Positions 57,380 through 64,000 of a DNA stretch of 64,000 nucleotides are shown piece by piece (positions within the stretch are counted from its first letter, which is position 1; every line of letters begins with the position of its first letter). The DNA is from CAWAXW01 sp963786155 (GTDB lineage: Bacteria; Actinomycetota; CADDZG01; WHSQ01), in the NCBI GenBank assembly GCA_963786155.1, contig CAWAXW010000006.1, positions 2,852,001 to 2,916,000 of the forward strand, read 5' to 3'. The position numbers and the translations under genes were made by a program. The notes under the pieces are model-generated. The model had not been told where the DNA came from. It was given only the letters and a program-made list of their open reading frames with translations, and did not search any database.

Positions 57380-58325
57380 GACTACGCCGCGAAAGAACTC
57401 AATCGCCAGGTGGCTCACCAAATCGCTTCGAAATCTCGTCAATGACTTCCTGTGCTTTCCGCTGCTTAATGACCAGATACGGCTCAACAGCCGTCAGCAG
57501 ACGGAAGATGTCCCATGCTGCAGTCAATTTCCACTCGAACCGAGGCTTTCGCATTTGACCAGCCCTAGCCGTACTCGGTACTGGCTTTGGGTAATAGAAG
57601 TTCCCACCAATCGGACGCAGCCACTCTTGGAGGGCAGAGCTCGTATTCGTGACGGTGAGCTGCCACGTAAAGGTCTCCTGCCGAGAGTTGCGACTTAAGC
57701 AGCCCTCTCCATCAATGATCCCGGCTAGATATGCGAGGGCAAGGGGGTCAGATGGAACCTCAACGTGGCTACGCCTTCGTTGGCGACCAATTCTCTCCCC
57801 GGTCGCGGCCAAGATGGTCCTAGAAATGGTGCTAAAAGCAACGCCGAAATCCTGAGCCAACTCCGCACCAGTCGCCCCATCGCGCCGTCTGCGTAGAACC
57901 TCCTGAGCTTCGATTTCAGTCAGATTCCGGCCACCTTCCGGAGCGTTCTCCCGGTAGATGACATTGCAGATTGTTGAGACGTTCACCCCGAACTCGCGGG
58001 CCAAGGACCGGCGAGATTGCCCGGCCGACTTGCGAGCCAAAATATCCTGCACCTGAGCCTCAGAGAGTCTGCCAGCACCCATCCCTCGACGATAGCTGGC
58101 CGCTGTGACAGGTTTTCAGAGTCATCGGGGGCCGATTTTTCCCGGCGCTTGGACCGGGGCGGCTTGACATATCAGGTTTCGGGAGAGGAACCTCGAACTA
58201 GGTAATCGAGATCATTCGTTCAATGGGAATCCGAGCTCGCTTCAGTATCTCGCTATCCACATCGACTTCGTACTCACCTGTTTTCAAAGTCTTGAGAAGT
58301 TTGTTGGGAGTCAGCATTTTCATGT
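57380..58325 (-). mobile_element. Homing-endonuclease element in the 3' end of nadA with a replacement gene tail
   Basis: The inferred unit holds a new, AT-richer nadA 3' end (about 58198-58325), a 115-base spacer and the LAGLIDADG gene. It is bounded on the far side by the displaced host tail. The two tails encode the same IPIERMISI peptide with different synonymous codons at nearly every position. Boundaries are estimates from protein similarity and the codon-use change. This is insertion with gene repair, not an intein or intron, because nadA stays a normal contiguous reading frame. Confidence 0.7.
57399..58082 (-). CDS. LAGLIDADG homing endonuclease with two N-terminal helix-turn-helix repeats
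   Basis: 227 residues from ATG 58082. Two HTH units (about residues 9-43, LSEAQVQDILARKSAGQSRR, and 56-92, LTEIEAQEVLRRRRDGATGA) are followed by a single LAGLIDADG motif, LAGIIDGEG, at 119-127. The C-terminal EPYLVIKQRKAQEVIDEI is typical of this family. One motif means it should act as a homodimer. It lies directly downstream of nadA on the same strand. Codons are less GC-biased than those of neighbours, consistent with transfer. Confidence 0.85.
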   Translation of the reverse strand: MGAGRLSEAQVQDILARKSAGQSRRSLAREFGVNVSTICNVIYRENAPEGGRNLTEIEAQEVLRRRRDGATGAELAQDFGVAFSTISRTILAATGERIGRQRRRSHVEVPSDPLALAYLAGIIDGEGCLSRNSRQETFTWQLTVTNTSSALQEWLRPIGGNFYYPKPVPSTARAGQMRKPRFEWKLTAAWDIFRLLTAVEPYLVIKQRKAQEVIDEISKRFGEPPGD

Positions 58326-59169
58326 AGCCGCACACGGCCTTTTCGTTGGCGGGGATCAGCTCGGCCTCGGGCTTCTCCTTGCGCAGCCGGTGCAGCATGC
58401 CGGTCTCGGTCGCGATGATGAACTCTTTGGCGGTCGACTCCTCCATCCGTCGGACCATGCCGCCGGTGCCGAGCACGAACGTGCGGTCTGCCGGTAGGTC
58501 GCCCGTCGACAGCAGGTACATGCATTGCGAAGAGCAACCACATTCCGGATGCACGTGAAGCTCCGCGTCCGGGTGCTCGGCCATCGTCTGCTGGATGTGG
58601 GAGGGCTCGATCCCCGCGTGTACGTGGCATTCGCCCATCCAGATGTGCATCTTGCGCCCCGTCGTCCGCTCGACGTGGGCGCCGAGGAACATGTCGGGGC
58701 CGAACAGGATCTCCTTGTCCGCCGGTATCGCTTCCACAACCTTGACGGCGTTGGCCGACGTGCAGCAATAGTCGGTCTCGGCCTTCACTTCAGCGGTCGT
58801 GTTGACGTACATGACAACTACAGCTCCAGGGTGCTCGGCTTTCCACTCGCGCAACTGATCAGCGGTGATGGAGGCGGCGAGCGAGCAGCCGGCCTCCGGG
58901 TCCGGGATGAGCACGCGTTTGTCGGGGGCCAAGATCTTTGCCGTCTCGGCCATGAAGTGCACACCACAGAAGACGATCGTCGACTGCTGCACTCTGGCTG
59001 CGATCTGTGAGAGTTCGAGCGAGTCGCCGACGAAATCGGCGACGTCCTGGATCGCGGGGACCTGATAGTTGTGGGCCAGGATCATCGCGTCTTGTTCGGC
59101 CGCGAGGCGCTTGACCTCGTCCGCCCAGGATTGGTCTACGGAACGCAGCGCCTCGGGGGTGAGGACCAT
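58198..59169 (-). CDS. nadA: Quinolinate synthase (hybrid 3' end)
   Basis: Condenses iminoaspartate with dihydroxyacetone phosphate. 323 residues; [4Fe-4S] ligands Cys95 (PEAGCSLA), Cys181 (WMGECHVHAGI) and Cys280 (AVCGYMKM). AHNYQVPAIQDVADFVGDS and HPECGCS are family hallmarks. After about codon 283 codon use becomes AT-rich (AAC AAA CTT, ATA, ATT, GAA) through the stop, marking the replaced tail. ATG 59169 overlaps the nadC stop as TGATG. The protein looks fully functional. Confidence 0.95.
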   Translation of the reverse strand: MVLTPEALRSVDQSWADEVKRLAAEQDAMILAHNYQVPAIQDVADFVGDSLELSQIAARVQQSTIVFCGVHFMAETAKILAPDKRVLIPDPEAGCSLAASITADQLREWKAEHPGAVVVMYVNTTAEVKAETDYCCTSANAVKVVEAIPADKEILFGPDMFLGAHVERTTGRKMHIWMGECHVHAGIEPSHIQQTMAEHPDAELHVHPECGCSSQCMYLLSTGDLPADRTFVLGTGGMVRRMEESTAKEFIIATETGMLHRLRKEKPEAELIPANEKAVCGYMKMLTPNKLLKTLKTGEYEVDVDSEILKRARIPIERMISIT

Positions 59170-60074
59170 CAGGACTCGACCTCGAGCGCGAGATCGGCAG
59201 CCGGCACCGAATGCGTCAGCGCGCCGACGGAGATCAGGTCGACCCCAGCGAGCGCGTACGGGCGGACATTGTCGAGAGTCATGCCGCCGGAGGCCTCCAG
59301 GATCGCCTTTCCGCCGGCCCGCTCGACGGCCGCTCGGACCAGGTCGGGCGAGAAGTTGTCGAGCATGATTGCGTCGGCCCCCGCTGCGATCGCGTCGTCA
59401 AGTTGATCCAGATCCGTCACTTCGACTTCGATCAGCAATCCATGGGGGGCGCGTCCACGCGCTCGCCGGACGGCTTCGGCGATATCGCCACCGAGAGCAG
59501 AAAGGTGGTTGTCCTTGATCAGCACGCCATCGTCGAGACCGAACCTGTGGTTGTGACCGCCACCGACTCTCACTGCGTGCTTGTCGAGAGCTCGCAACCC
59601 GGGGGCCGTCTTCCTCGTGTCGACTATCCGGGCGGGGGTCCCGTCCACGGCTGCCACGAACTCGGCAGTCAGGGTGGCGATGCCGGTCGCTCGTTGCAGC
59701 AAGTTGAGCGCGGTTCTCTCGGCGGTAAGGATCGCAGCCAGCCCGCCCTCGATCTTGGCGATGACCTCTCCGGCACTTACCCGGTCACCTTCGGCCACGG
59801 CGGCACGCCAGGTCGGTGGTTCGGCAGCCACCCTCTCGAAGCAAGCGCGGGCGAAATCGAGCCCTGCGACCACGCAAGCATCCCTCGCCTCGATCCGGGC
59901 CCGGCCTGCGACCTCGGATCCGACGAGGGCATTCGTCGTCAGGTCGCCTCGGCCGATGTCCTCGGCGAGGAACCGGTCGACTAGCTCGTGTAGCTGAAAG
60001 GGAGGAATGGCACTCAGTTGGGGCCTCCATCGGAAATGACGTCTCATACGCGCGAACAAGGCCGCGGACCCCAT
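59169..60074 (-). CDS. nadC: Nicotinate-nucleotide pyrophosphorylase (carboxylating)
   Basis: Converts quinolinate plus PRPP to nicotinate mononucleotide. Motifs: EDIGRGDLTTNAL, AERTALNLLQRATGIATLT, TRKTAPGLRALDKHAVRVGG, GGHNHRFGLDDGVLIKDNH, ADAIMLDNFSPDLVR and EASGGMTLDNV. The true start may be ATG 60074 or ATG 60047; the first 25 residues are not conserved. It forms a nadC-nadA operon. nadB is elsewhere in the window. Confidence 0.93.
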   Translation of the reverse strand: MGSAALFARMRRHFRWRPQLSAIPPFQLHELVDRFLAEDIGRGDLTTNALVGSEVAGRARIEARDACVVAGLDFARACFERVAAEPPTWRAAVAEGDRVSAGEVIAKIEGGLAAILTAERTALNLLQRATGIATLTAEFVAAVDGTPARIVDTRKTAPGLRALDKHAVRVGGGHNHRFGLDDGVLIKDNHLSALGGDIAEAVRRARGRAPHGLLIEVEVTDLDQLDDAIAAGADAIMLDNFSPDLVRAAVERAGGKAILEASGGMTLDNVRPYALAGVDLISVGALTHSVPAADLALEVES

Positions 60075-60105
60075 TGTTCCGCACTGAGAAGCCCGAGGTG
60101 ACCGG

Positions 60106-61317
60106 CTAAAAGCGCTCCACCACGTAGCCCTGGGCGCCCAGGTGCTCGATCAGCTCTCTGATGTGCTCGGGTCCCTTGGTCTCTACTTGCATCGCTATCT
60201 CGACCTCGTCCACATGGACCCGGACGCCCGTCCTGTGGTGGTCGACGCCCACGATGTTCGCTCCCATCTCCGCGACCAGACCAAGGAGGCGATGGAGCTC
60301 GCCGGGTCGATCGGGCATCCTCGTGTGGAAGGCAAAGTACCGGCCGGTCGAGCTGAGTCCGAAACGAACGACCCGCAGCAACAGCAGAGGATCGATGTTC
60401 CCCCCACTGAGAACGACGACGACCGGTGGGTCGAATCGAGAAGCGCTCTGTAGCAATGCTCCGAGCCCGGCCGCGCCGGCCGGCTCCAGAACCAACTTCA
60501 TCCGCTCGAGCGCGAAGACGAGAGCTTCGGCGATGGCTTCATCCGAAACGCAAACCACATCGTCGACGAGCGCTTCAACGTGAGCGAAGGTCAGGTCGCC
60601 GGGCGTGTTGGCGGCGATCCCGTCGGCGATGGTCGTCATGTGCTCGAGAGGGACCGGATGGCCTACCTCCAACGATGGCGGATACGAGGCCGCGCCGGCT
60701 GCTTGCACGCCGACTATCCGCACGTCGGGCTTGAGACTCTTGGCAGCGGCCGAGATACCCGAGATCAAGCCTCCGCCTCCGACCGGGACAACGATCGTCG
60801 CGACCTCCGGAATCTGCTCGATGATCTCGCATCCGATCGCGCCTTGACCCGCGATCACGTGTGGGTGATCGAACGGATGGACGAAAGTGGCTTTCGACTC
60901 TTCCGCGTGCTTCTTCGCCGCGTCGAACGCGGCCCCGAAGTCCTTGCCGGTCAAGACGACTTCGGCTCCATAGCGTTTCGTCGCCTCGACCTTCGGCAAG
61001 CTCGCGGAGGCCGGCATGAACACTGTTGACGGGATATTGCACAGGGTGGCGGCCAACGCCACACCCTGCGCGTGATTGCCGGCGGAAGCGGCCACGACAC
61101 CCGGAGTGGTGGCGGGATCGAGACGACTGATCAGGTTGTAGGCACCCCGGATCTTGAACGAGCCGGTGCGCTGAAGGTTCTCGCACTTGACCGATACGGT
61201 CCCGCCCGCCACCTGCGACAGGGCGCGGGACGCCTCGAGGGGAGTGGATACGGCCACGCCCTCCAATCGCGAGCGAGCTTCCTGGATCGCCTCCAGGTCC
61301 ACGAGGGAGGTCTTCAT
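60106..61317 (-). CDS. ilvA: Threonine ammonia-lyase with C-terminal ACT domain
   Basis: PLP enzyme making 2-oxobutyrate for isoleucine synthesis, or degrading threonine. 403 residues from ATG 61317 (MKTSLVDLEAIQEARSRLEG). The PLP Lys is in RTGSFKIRGAYNL; the phosphate loop is VPVGGGGLISGIS; SAGNHAQGVALAA completes the core. A single ACT-like domain (HTRMPDRPGELHRLLGLVAE) ends the protein, as in the shorter TdcB/IlvA type. The open frame extends 55 codons upstream without support. Confidence 0.9.
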   Translation of the reverse strand: MKTSLVDLEAIQEARSRLEGVAVSTPLEASRALSQVAGGTVSVKCENLQRTGSFKIRGAYNLISRLDPATTPGVVAASAGNHAQGVALAATLCNIPSTVFMPASASLPKVEATKRYGAEVVLTGKDFGAAFDAAKKHAEESKATFVHPFDHPHVIAGQGAIGCEIIEQIPEVATIVVPVGGGGLISGISAAAKSLKPDVRIVGVQAAGAASYPPSLEVGHPVPLEHMTTIADGIAANTPGDLTFAHVEALVDDVVCVSDEAIAEALVFALERMKLVLEPAGAAGLGALLQSASRFDPPVVVVLSGGNIDPLLLLRVVRFGLSSTGRYFAFHTRMPDRPGELHRLLGLVAEMGANIVGVDHHRTGVRVHVDEVEIAMQVETKGPEHIRELIEHLGAQGYVVERF

Positions 61318-61364
61318 ACGGGCATCGTGCCACGCACCCGGTCCAGGCACGCGACGATTGGGCC

Positions 61365-62709
61365 ATGGCAAAGACCTGGGCTCCCGATTCCTGGACGGCC
61401 TACCCCGCAGGGCAGCAGCCGGCCTGGCCCGACGATCAGGAGCTCTCCTCGGCGATCGACGAACTGCGGAAGCTTCCTCCACTCGTGTTTGCGGGCGAGG
61501 CGCGCAGTCTCCAGAAGAGCATGGCCCGAGCAGGTCGGGGCGAAGCGTTCGTGCTTCAGGCGGGGGACTGTGCCGAGTCCTTCGGCGACTTCAGCGCCGA
61601 CGCGATCCGGGACAAGCTCAAGATCATCCTCCAGATGGCCGTGGTCCTCACATACGCCGCGGGCCTGCCGGTCGTGAAGATCGGCCGGATCGCGGGCCAG
61701 TTCGCAAAGCCGCGTTCGGATGCCAACGAACGCTCGGGCGACACCGAGCTTCCTTCCTTCAGAGGGCACACGGTCAACGACGTCGCGTTCGATCCCGTCT
61801 CGCGCAGGGCCGATCCCCGTCGGCTCGTGCGGGCCTATCACCAATCCGCGGCAACGCTCAACCTGATCCGGGCATTCACCAAAGGCGGTTTCGCCGACCT
61901 GCGTCAGATACACGTCTGGAATCAGGAGTTCGTGTCACAGAGCCCGCAGGGCAGGCGCTACGAGGCGATGGCAGGACACATCGATCGGGCGATGAGGTTC
62001 ATGGCTGCTTGCGGGATCGATCTGGGAGCCGACTCGGCCCTGCACGAAGTCGATTTCTTCACTTCACACGAGGCGCTGCTGCTGGGCTACGAGGAGGCGC
62101 TCACTCGCCGAGACAGCCTGTCCGACGATTGGTACTGCTGCTCGGCTCATCTCCTCTGGGTCGGCGAACGCACGCGCGATCCGGCCGGAGCGCACGTGGA
62201 GTTCCTTTCGGGGATCGAGAATCCGGTCGCGGTAAAGCTCGGGCCCGCCGCGACCGCGGATGACGTGCTCGAGCTAACGAAGCGTCTCAACCCGGACAAT
62301 GAGCCCGGCCGGCTCACGCTCGTCACCCGCCTGGGCGTCGACAACGTTGAGGATGTCCTTCCCAAGCTGGTCGCCGCAGTGGAGAACGCCGGTTGTGAGG
62401 TCACGTGGGTCTGTGACCCGATGCACGGCAACACCTTCCCGACATCGACCGGACGCAAGACCAGGCGCTTCAGCGACATCCTGGCCGAAATCACGTCGTT
62501 CTTCGCCGTTCACAAGCGGTTGGGAACGGTGCCCGGAGGCATCCATCTCGAGATCACCTCCGAAGACGTGACGGAGTGTCTGGGAGGCTCCGAGGACATC
62601 CTCGACTCCCAACTCGAGCAGCGATATCTGGCGCTCTGCGATCCTCGTCTCAACGCGCGTCAGTCCCTCGATCTTGCCTTCGACGTCGGAGAGATGCTGC
62701 AGAGGCTAG
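61365..62709 (+). CDS. aroG: Class II 3-deoxy-7-phosphoheptulonate synthase
   Basis: Entry to the shikimate pathway. ATG 61365 begins MAKTWAPDSWTAYPAGQQPA. Hallmarks: VLQAGDCAESFGDF, KIGRIAGQFAKPRS, NLIRAFTKGGFADL, HEALLLGYEEALTR, DWYCCSAHLLWVGERT, VKLGPAATAD, WVCDPMHGNTFPTSTGRKTR and YLALCDPRLNARQSLDLAF. Homologues end soon after this point, and a one-base shift would give a stop at 62707-62709 sharing CTAG with the selW stop. As written the frame runs on to 62972, antisense to selW. The end is therefore uncertain. Confidence 0.92.
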
Positions 62710-62942
62710 GAAGCCCGCGCCCGAACCTCTTTCAAGATCTCGTCGGGCTCCGCGTGACGGCCGGTTGCCTTCTTCGAGTAGACCAGGACGTCATCGACCG
62801 TGACCTCGAACACGCCCCCGCCGGACGGGATGACCGTCAGATCCGAGATCTGGTGTTCGAACTCCTCCAGCAACCTCTCCGTCAGACCGACGGCTCTAGG
62901 CGCATACCCTCACTTGGAGCAGTACTCGATCGAGATCTTCAT
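62706..62942 (-). CDS. selW: SelW/Rdx-family selenoprotein with in-frame TGA
   Basis: ATG 62942 to TAG 62706 encodes 78 residues with one internal TGA at 62912-62910, giving MKISIEYCSK-U-GYAPRAVG. SelW proteins carry exactly C-x-x-U followed by GY at this place, so Cys8 and Sec11 form the redox pair. The rest (LTERLLEEFEHQISDLTVIP, GGGVFEVTVDDVLVYSKKAT, HAEPDEILKEV) matches the Rdx fold in length and pattern. A SECIS-like hairpin begins 16 bases after the TGA. Role: probable thiol-disulfide/selenol oxidoreductase. The gene would be missed by standard callers because both pieces are too short. Confidence 0.87.
62879..62893 (-). promoter_or_regulatory. Predicted bacterial SECIS hairpin of selW
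   Basis: On the minus strand CCGTC (62893-62889) pairs with GACGG (62883-62879) around loop GGTCT. An outer CCT/AGG pairing (62900-62898 with 62876-62874) can extend the stem over an internal loop. The apical loop starts 21 bases after the UGA and opens with G, as bacterial SECIS elements require. Confidence 0.7.
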
Positions 62943-63022
62943 GGAACAAGTCTAGTTCTGGTCTCTTGCTAAGGCCGTGGTCCTCCCTCACTATGTCCTC
63001 TGGGACAAAGGAGGCTTATTCG

Positions 63023-63668
63023 ATGCCATTTCTAATAATCGGCGGGATCATCGTCCTGCTCGGTGATCTTCGTGATCGTCACCTACAACCGGCTGGTGAA
63101 GCTGCGGAACCGGACCGAGGCCGGATGGTCGCAGATCGACGTGCAACTGAAGCGCCGTCACGACCTGATCCCGAACCTGGTCGAGACCGTGAAGGGATAC
63201 GCCTCCCACGAGCGCGAGGCCCTGGAAGCCGTCATCAAGGCGCGCCAGCAGGCGGTCGGAGCTTCGGGAGTCGAGAACCAGGCTCAGGCGGAGAACATGC
63301 TAACGGGGGCTTTGCGCCAATTGTTCGCGGTCGCCGAGGCGTACCCCGACCTCAAGGCCAACCAGAACTTCCTTGCACTACAGGAGGAGTTGAACGCAAC
63401 CGAGTCGCGGATCGCGTTCGCTCGGCAGTTCTACAACGAGCAGGTGCTCGCCTACGACAACGCTCTCGAGACCTTCCCCAGCAACCTGATCGGCGGGATG
63501 TTCAGCTTCAAGCCGAGCGCGTACTTCGAGGCGGAAGAGGCATCACGCGCGCCGGTGCAAGTCGACTTCGGACAAGGAAGCGGCACCGGCGCACCACCCG
63601 CAGCCACGCCACCTGCCGGAACTCCCCCGGCAGGCATACCACCGGCAGGAACGCCTCCAACCGCCTAG
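63023..63668 (+). CDS. lemA: LemA-family membrane protein (one frame change)
   Basis: ATG 63023 follows AAAGGAGG. An N-terminal helix (MPFLIIGGIIVLL, then VIFVIVTYNRLVKLRNRTEA after a frame change near 63060) leads to the LemA helical domain (WSQIDVQLKRRHDLIPNLVE, TVKGYASHEREALEAVIKAR, NLIGGMF). The tail repeats a PPAGTPPAG-type unit four times. LemA is usually paired with the HtpX protease, which follows 16 bases later. Confidence 0.88.
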
Positions 63669-63684
63669 TTACGCGGAGCACTAG

Positions 63685-64000
63685 ATGTACGAGCGGATCG
63701 CATCGAACGTCCGCAAGACGTGGCTGCTCATCTTCGTCTTCATCTGCATCGTCGCGGCTCTCGGCTTCGTGTTCGGGTACCTGACGGGGTACGGGCTATG
63801 GGGCCTCGGTATCGCGGTCGTTATCGCGATCGTGATGACTTGGGGCAGTCTACTTCAAGTCGGACAAGATCGCGCTGGCGGTGAGCCGTGCCAAACCTGC
63901 GGACGAGAACGAATACAGGCAACTGCACAACATCGTCGAGGGGCTCTCGCATCGCGGCCGGGATGCCGAAGCCGCGCGTGTACGTCGTCGATGACGCTGC
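63685..64000 (+). CDS. htpX: HtpX-like membrane metalloprotease, 5' part (cut by window end, frame changes)
   Basis: ATG 63685 gives MYERIASNVRKTWLLIFVFI, two membrane helices, then (after a frame change near 63843) SYFKSDKIALAVSRAKPADE, NEYRQLHNIVEGLS and, after another near 63950, MPKPRVYVVDDA. This is the standard HtpX N-terminus. The zinc HExxH lies beyond the window. Confidence 0.85.
   Translation, partial: MYERIASNVRKTWLLIFVFICIVAALGFVFGYLTGYGLWGLGIAVVIAIVMTWGSLLQVGQDRAGGEPCQTCGRERIQATAQHRRGALASRPGCRSRACTSSMTL

Noticed and set aside
57302..57487. A separate small gene ending in IPIERMISIA
   Set aside because: Its first half is the antisense shadow of the endonuclease gene; only the last 78 bases have meaning, as the displaced nadA tail.
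57380..58325. Intein or group I intron in nadA
   Set aside because: nadA is continuous with a proper stop before the endonuclease gene, and no splicing motifs or intron-like flanks interrupt it.
61318..61482. Upstream extension of threonine ammonia-lyase
   Set aside because: Arg/Pro-rich and antisense to the DAHP synthase start; ATG 61317 begins the conserved protein.
1..64000. UGA recoded to Trp or Gly genome-wide
   Set aside because: TGA ends many intact genes here, often overlapping the next start, so it is a normal stop apart from the two Sec candidates.
1..64000. CRISPR arrays, insertion sequences, prophage or rRNA
   Set aside because: No regularly spaced repeats, transposase, integrase, phage structural genes or rRNA stretches were seen.

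Overview
The window is high-GC DNA from an actinobacterium, most likely an uncultured lineage assembled from a metagenome. Several genes point to Actinomycetota: a BldC-like regulator, a GlnR-type nitrogen regulator next to glnE and nadE, a mycothiol-conjugate amidase (Mca), a class II DAHP synthase, and a conserved bldC / hypothetical / Leu-Val dehydrogenase neighbourhood that I recall from Streptomyces. Many genes are broken by single-base frame changes, often near short G/C runs, while their protein motifs stay intact on both sides. I read most of these as sequencing or assembly indels, not decay. They are densest at about 27.3-32.1 kb and 35-45 kb.

Layout. 0-13 kb: end of an adenylylatable glutamine synthetase, an unknown secreted protein, a UGA-containing peroxiredoxin-like gene, a short UvrA-like ATPase, glnE, an NlpC/P60 hydrolase, a second glutamine synthetase with a GlnR-box-like site before it, nadE, a GlnR-like regulator, an NfeD-like protein and tRNA-Lys. 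This is a nitrogen-control cluster. 13-21.5 kb: secreted metalloprotease, gamma-glutamyltranspeptidase, zinc-ribbon protein plus Crp/Fnr regulator, tRNA-Glu, sodC, UvrD/PcrA helicase, tRNA-Asp and tRNA-Phe. 21.5-27.3 kb: bldC, a conserved hypothetical, then a tightly overlapped operon of Leu/Val dehydrogenase and branched-chain 2-oxoacid dehydrogenase E1alpha, E1beta and E2. 27.3-34.3 kb (minus): histidine kinase, enoyl-CoA hydratase, nadB, then HPPD, homogentisate dioxygenase and fumarylacetoacetase for tyrosine breakdown. 34.2-45.5 kb (minus): a purine cluster purA-purD-purE and purB-purC-(Yip1-like)-purS-purQ-purL-purF, with a methyltransferase on the plus strand between purE and purB. 45.5-57.2 kb: dodecin, small membrane proteins, a DUF255 thioredoxin-fold protein, arfB, a lipocalin-like protein, a GT4 glycosyltransferase, a divergent membrane FtsH-like protease, mca and a LysM/SLT lytic enzyme. 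57.3-64 kb: a homing-endonuclease element in the 3' end of nadA, nadA-nadC, threonine ammonia-lyase, class II DAHP synthase, a UGA-containing SelW-like gene, and a lemA-htpX pair cut by the window end.

Two things stand out. First, there are two probable selenoprotein genes: a peroxiredoxin-like protein with U41-x-x-C44 and a SelW/Rdx protein with C8-x-x-U11. In each, the in-frame TGA sits at a redox-active position and is followed, within the usual bacterial SECIS spacing, by a hairpin whose loop carries a G. Second, a LAGLIDADG gene sits in the nadA 3' end together with a synonymously different replacement C-terminus, and the displaced original nadA tail remains downstream. This looks like a natural homing element that repairs the gene it invades.

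No stretch longer than about 300 bases lacks an assigned gene. The larger gaps (711-846, 21733-21958, 22757-22895, 45741-45951) hold hairpins or nothing I can recognise.
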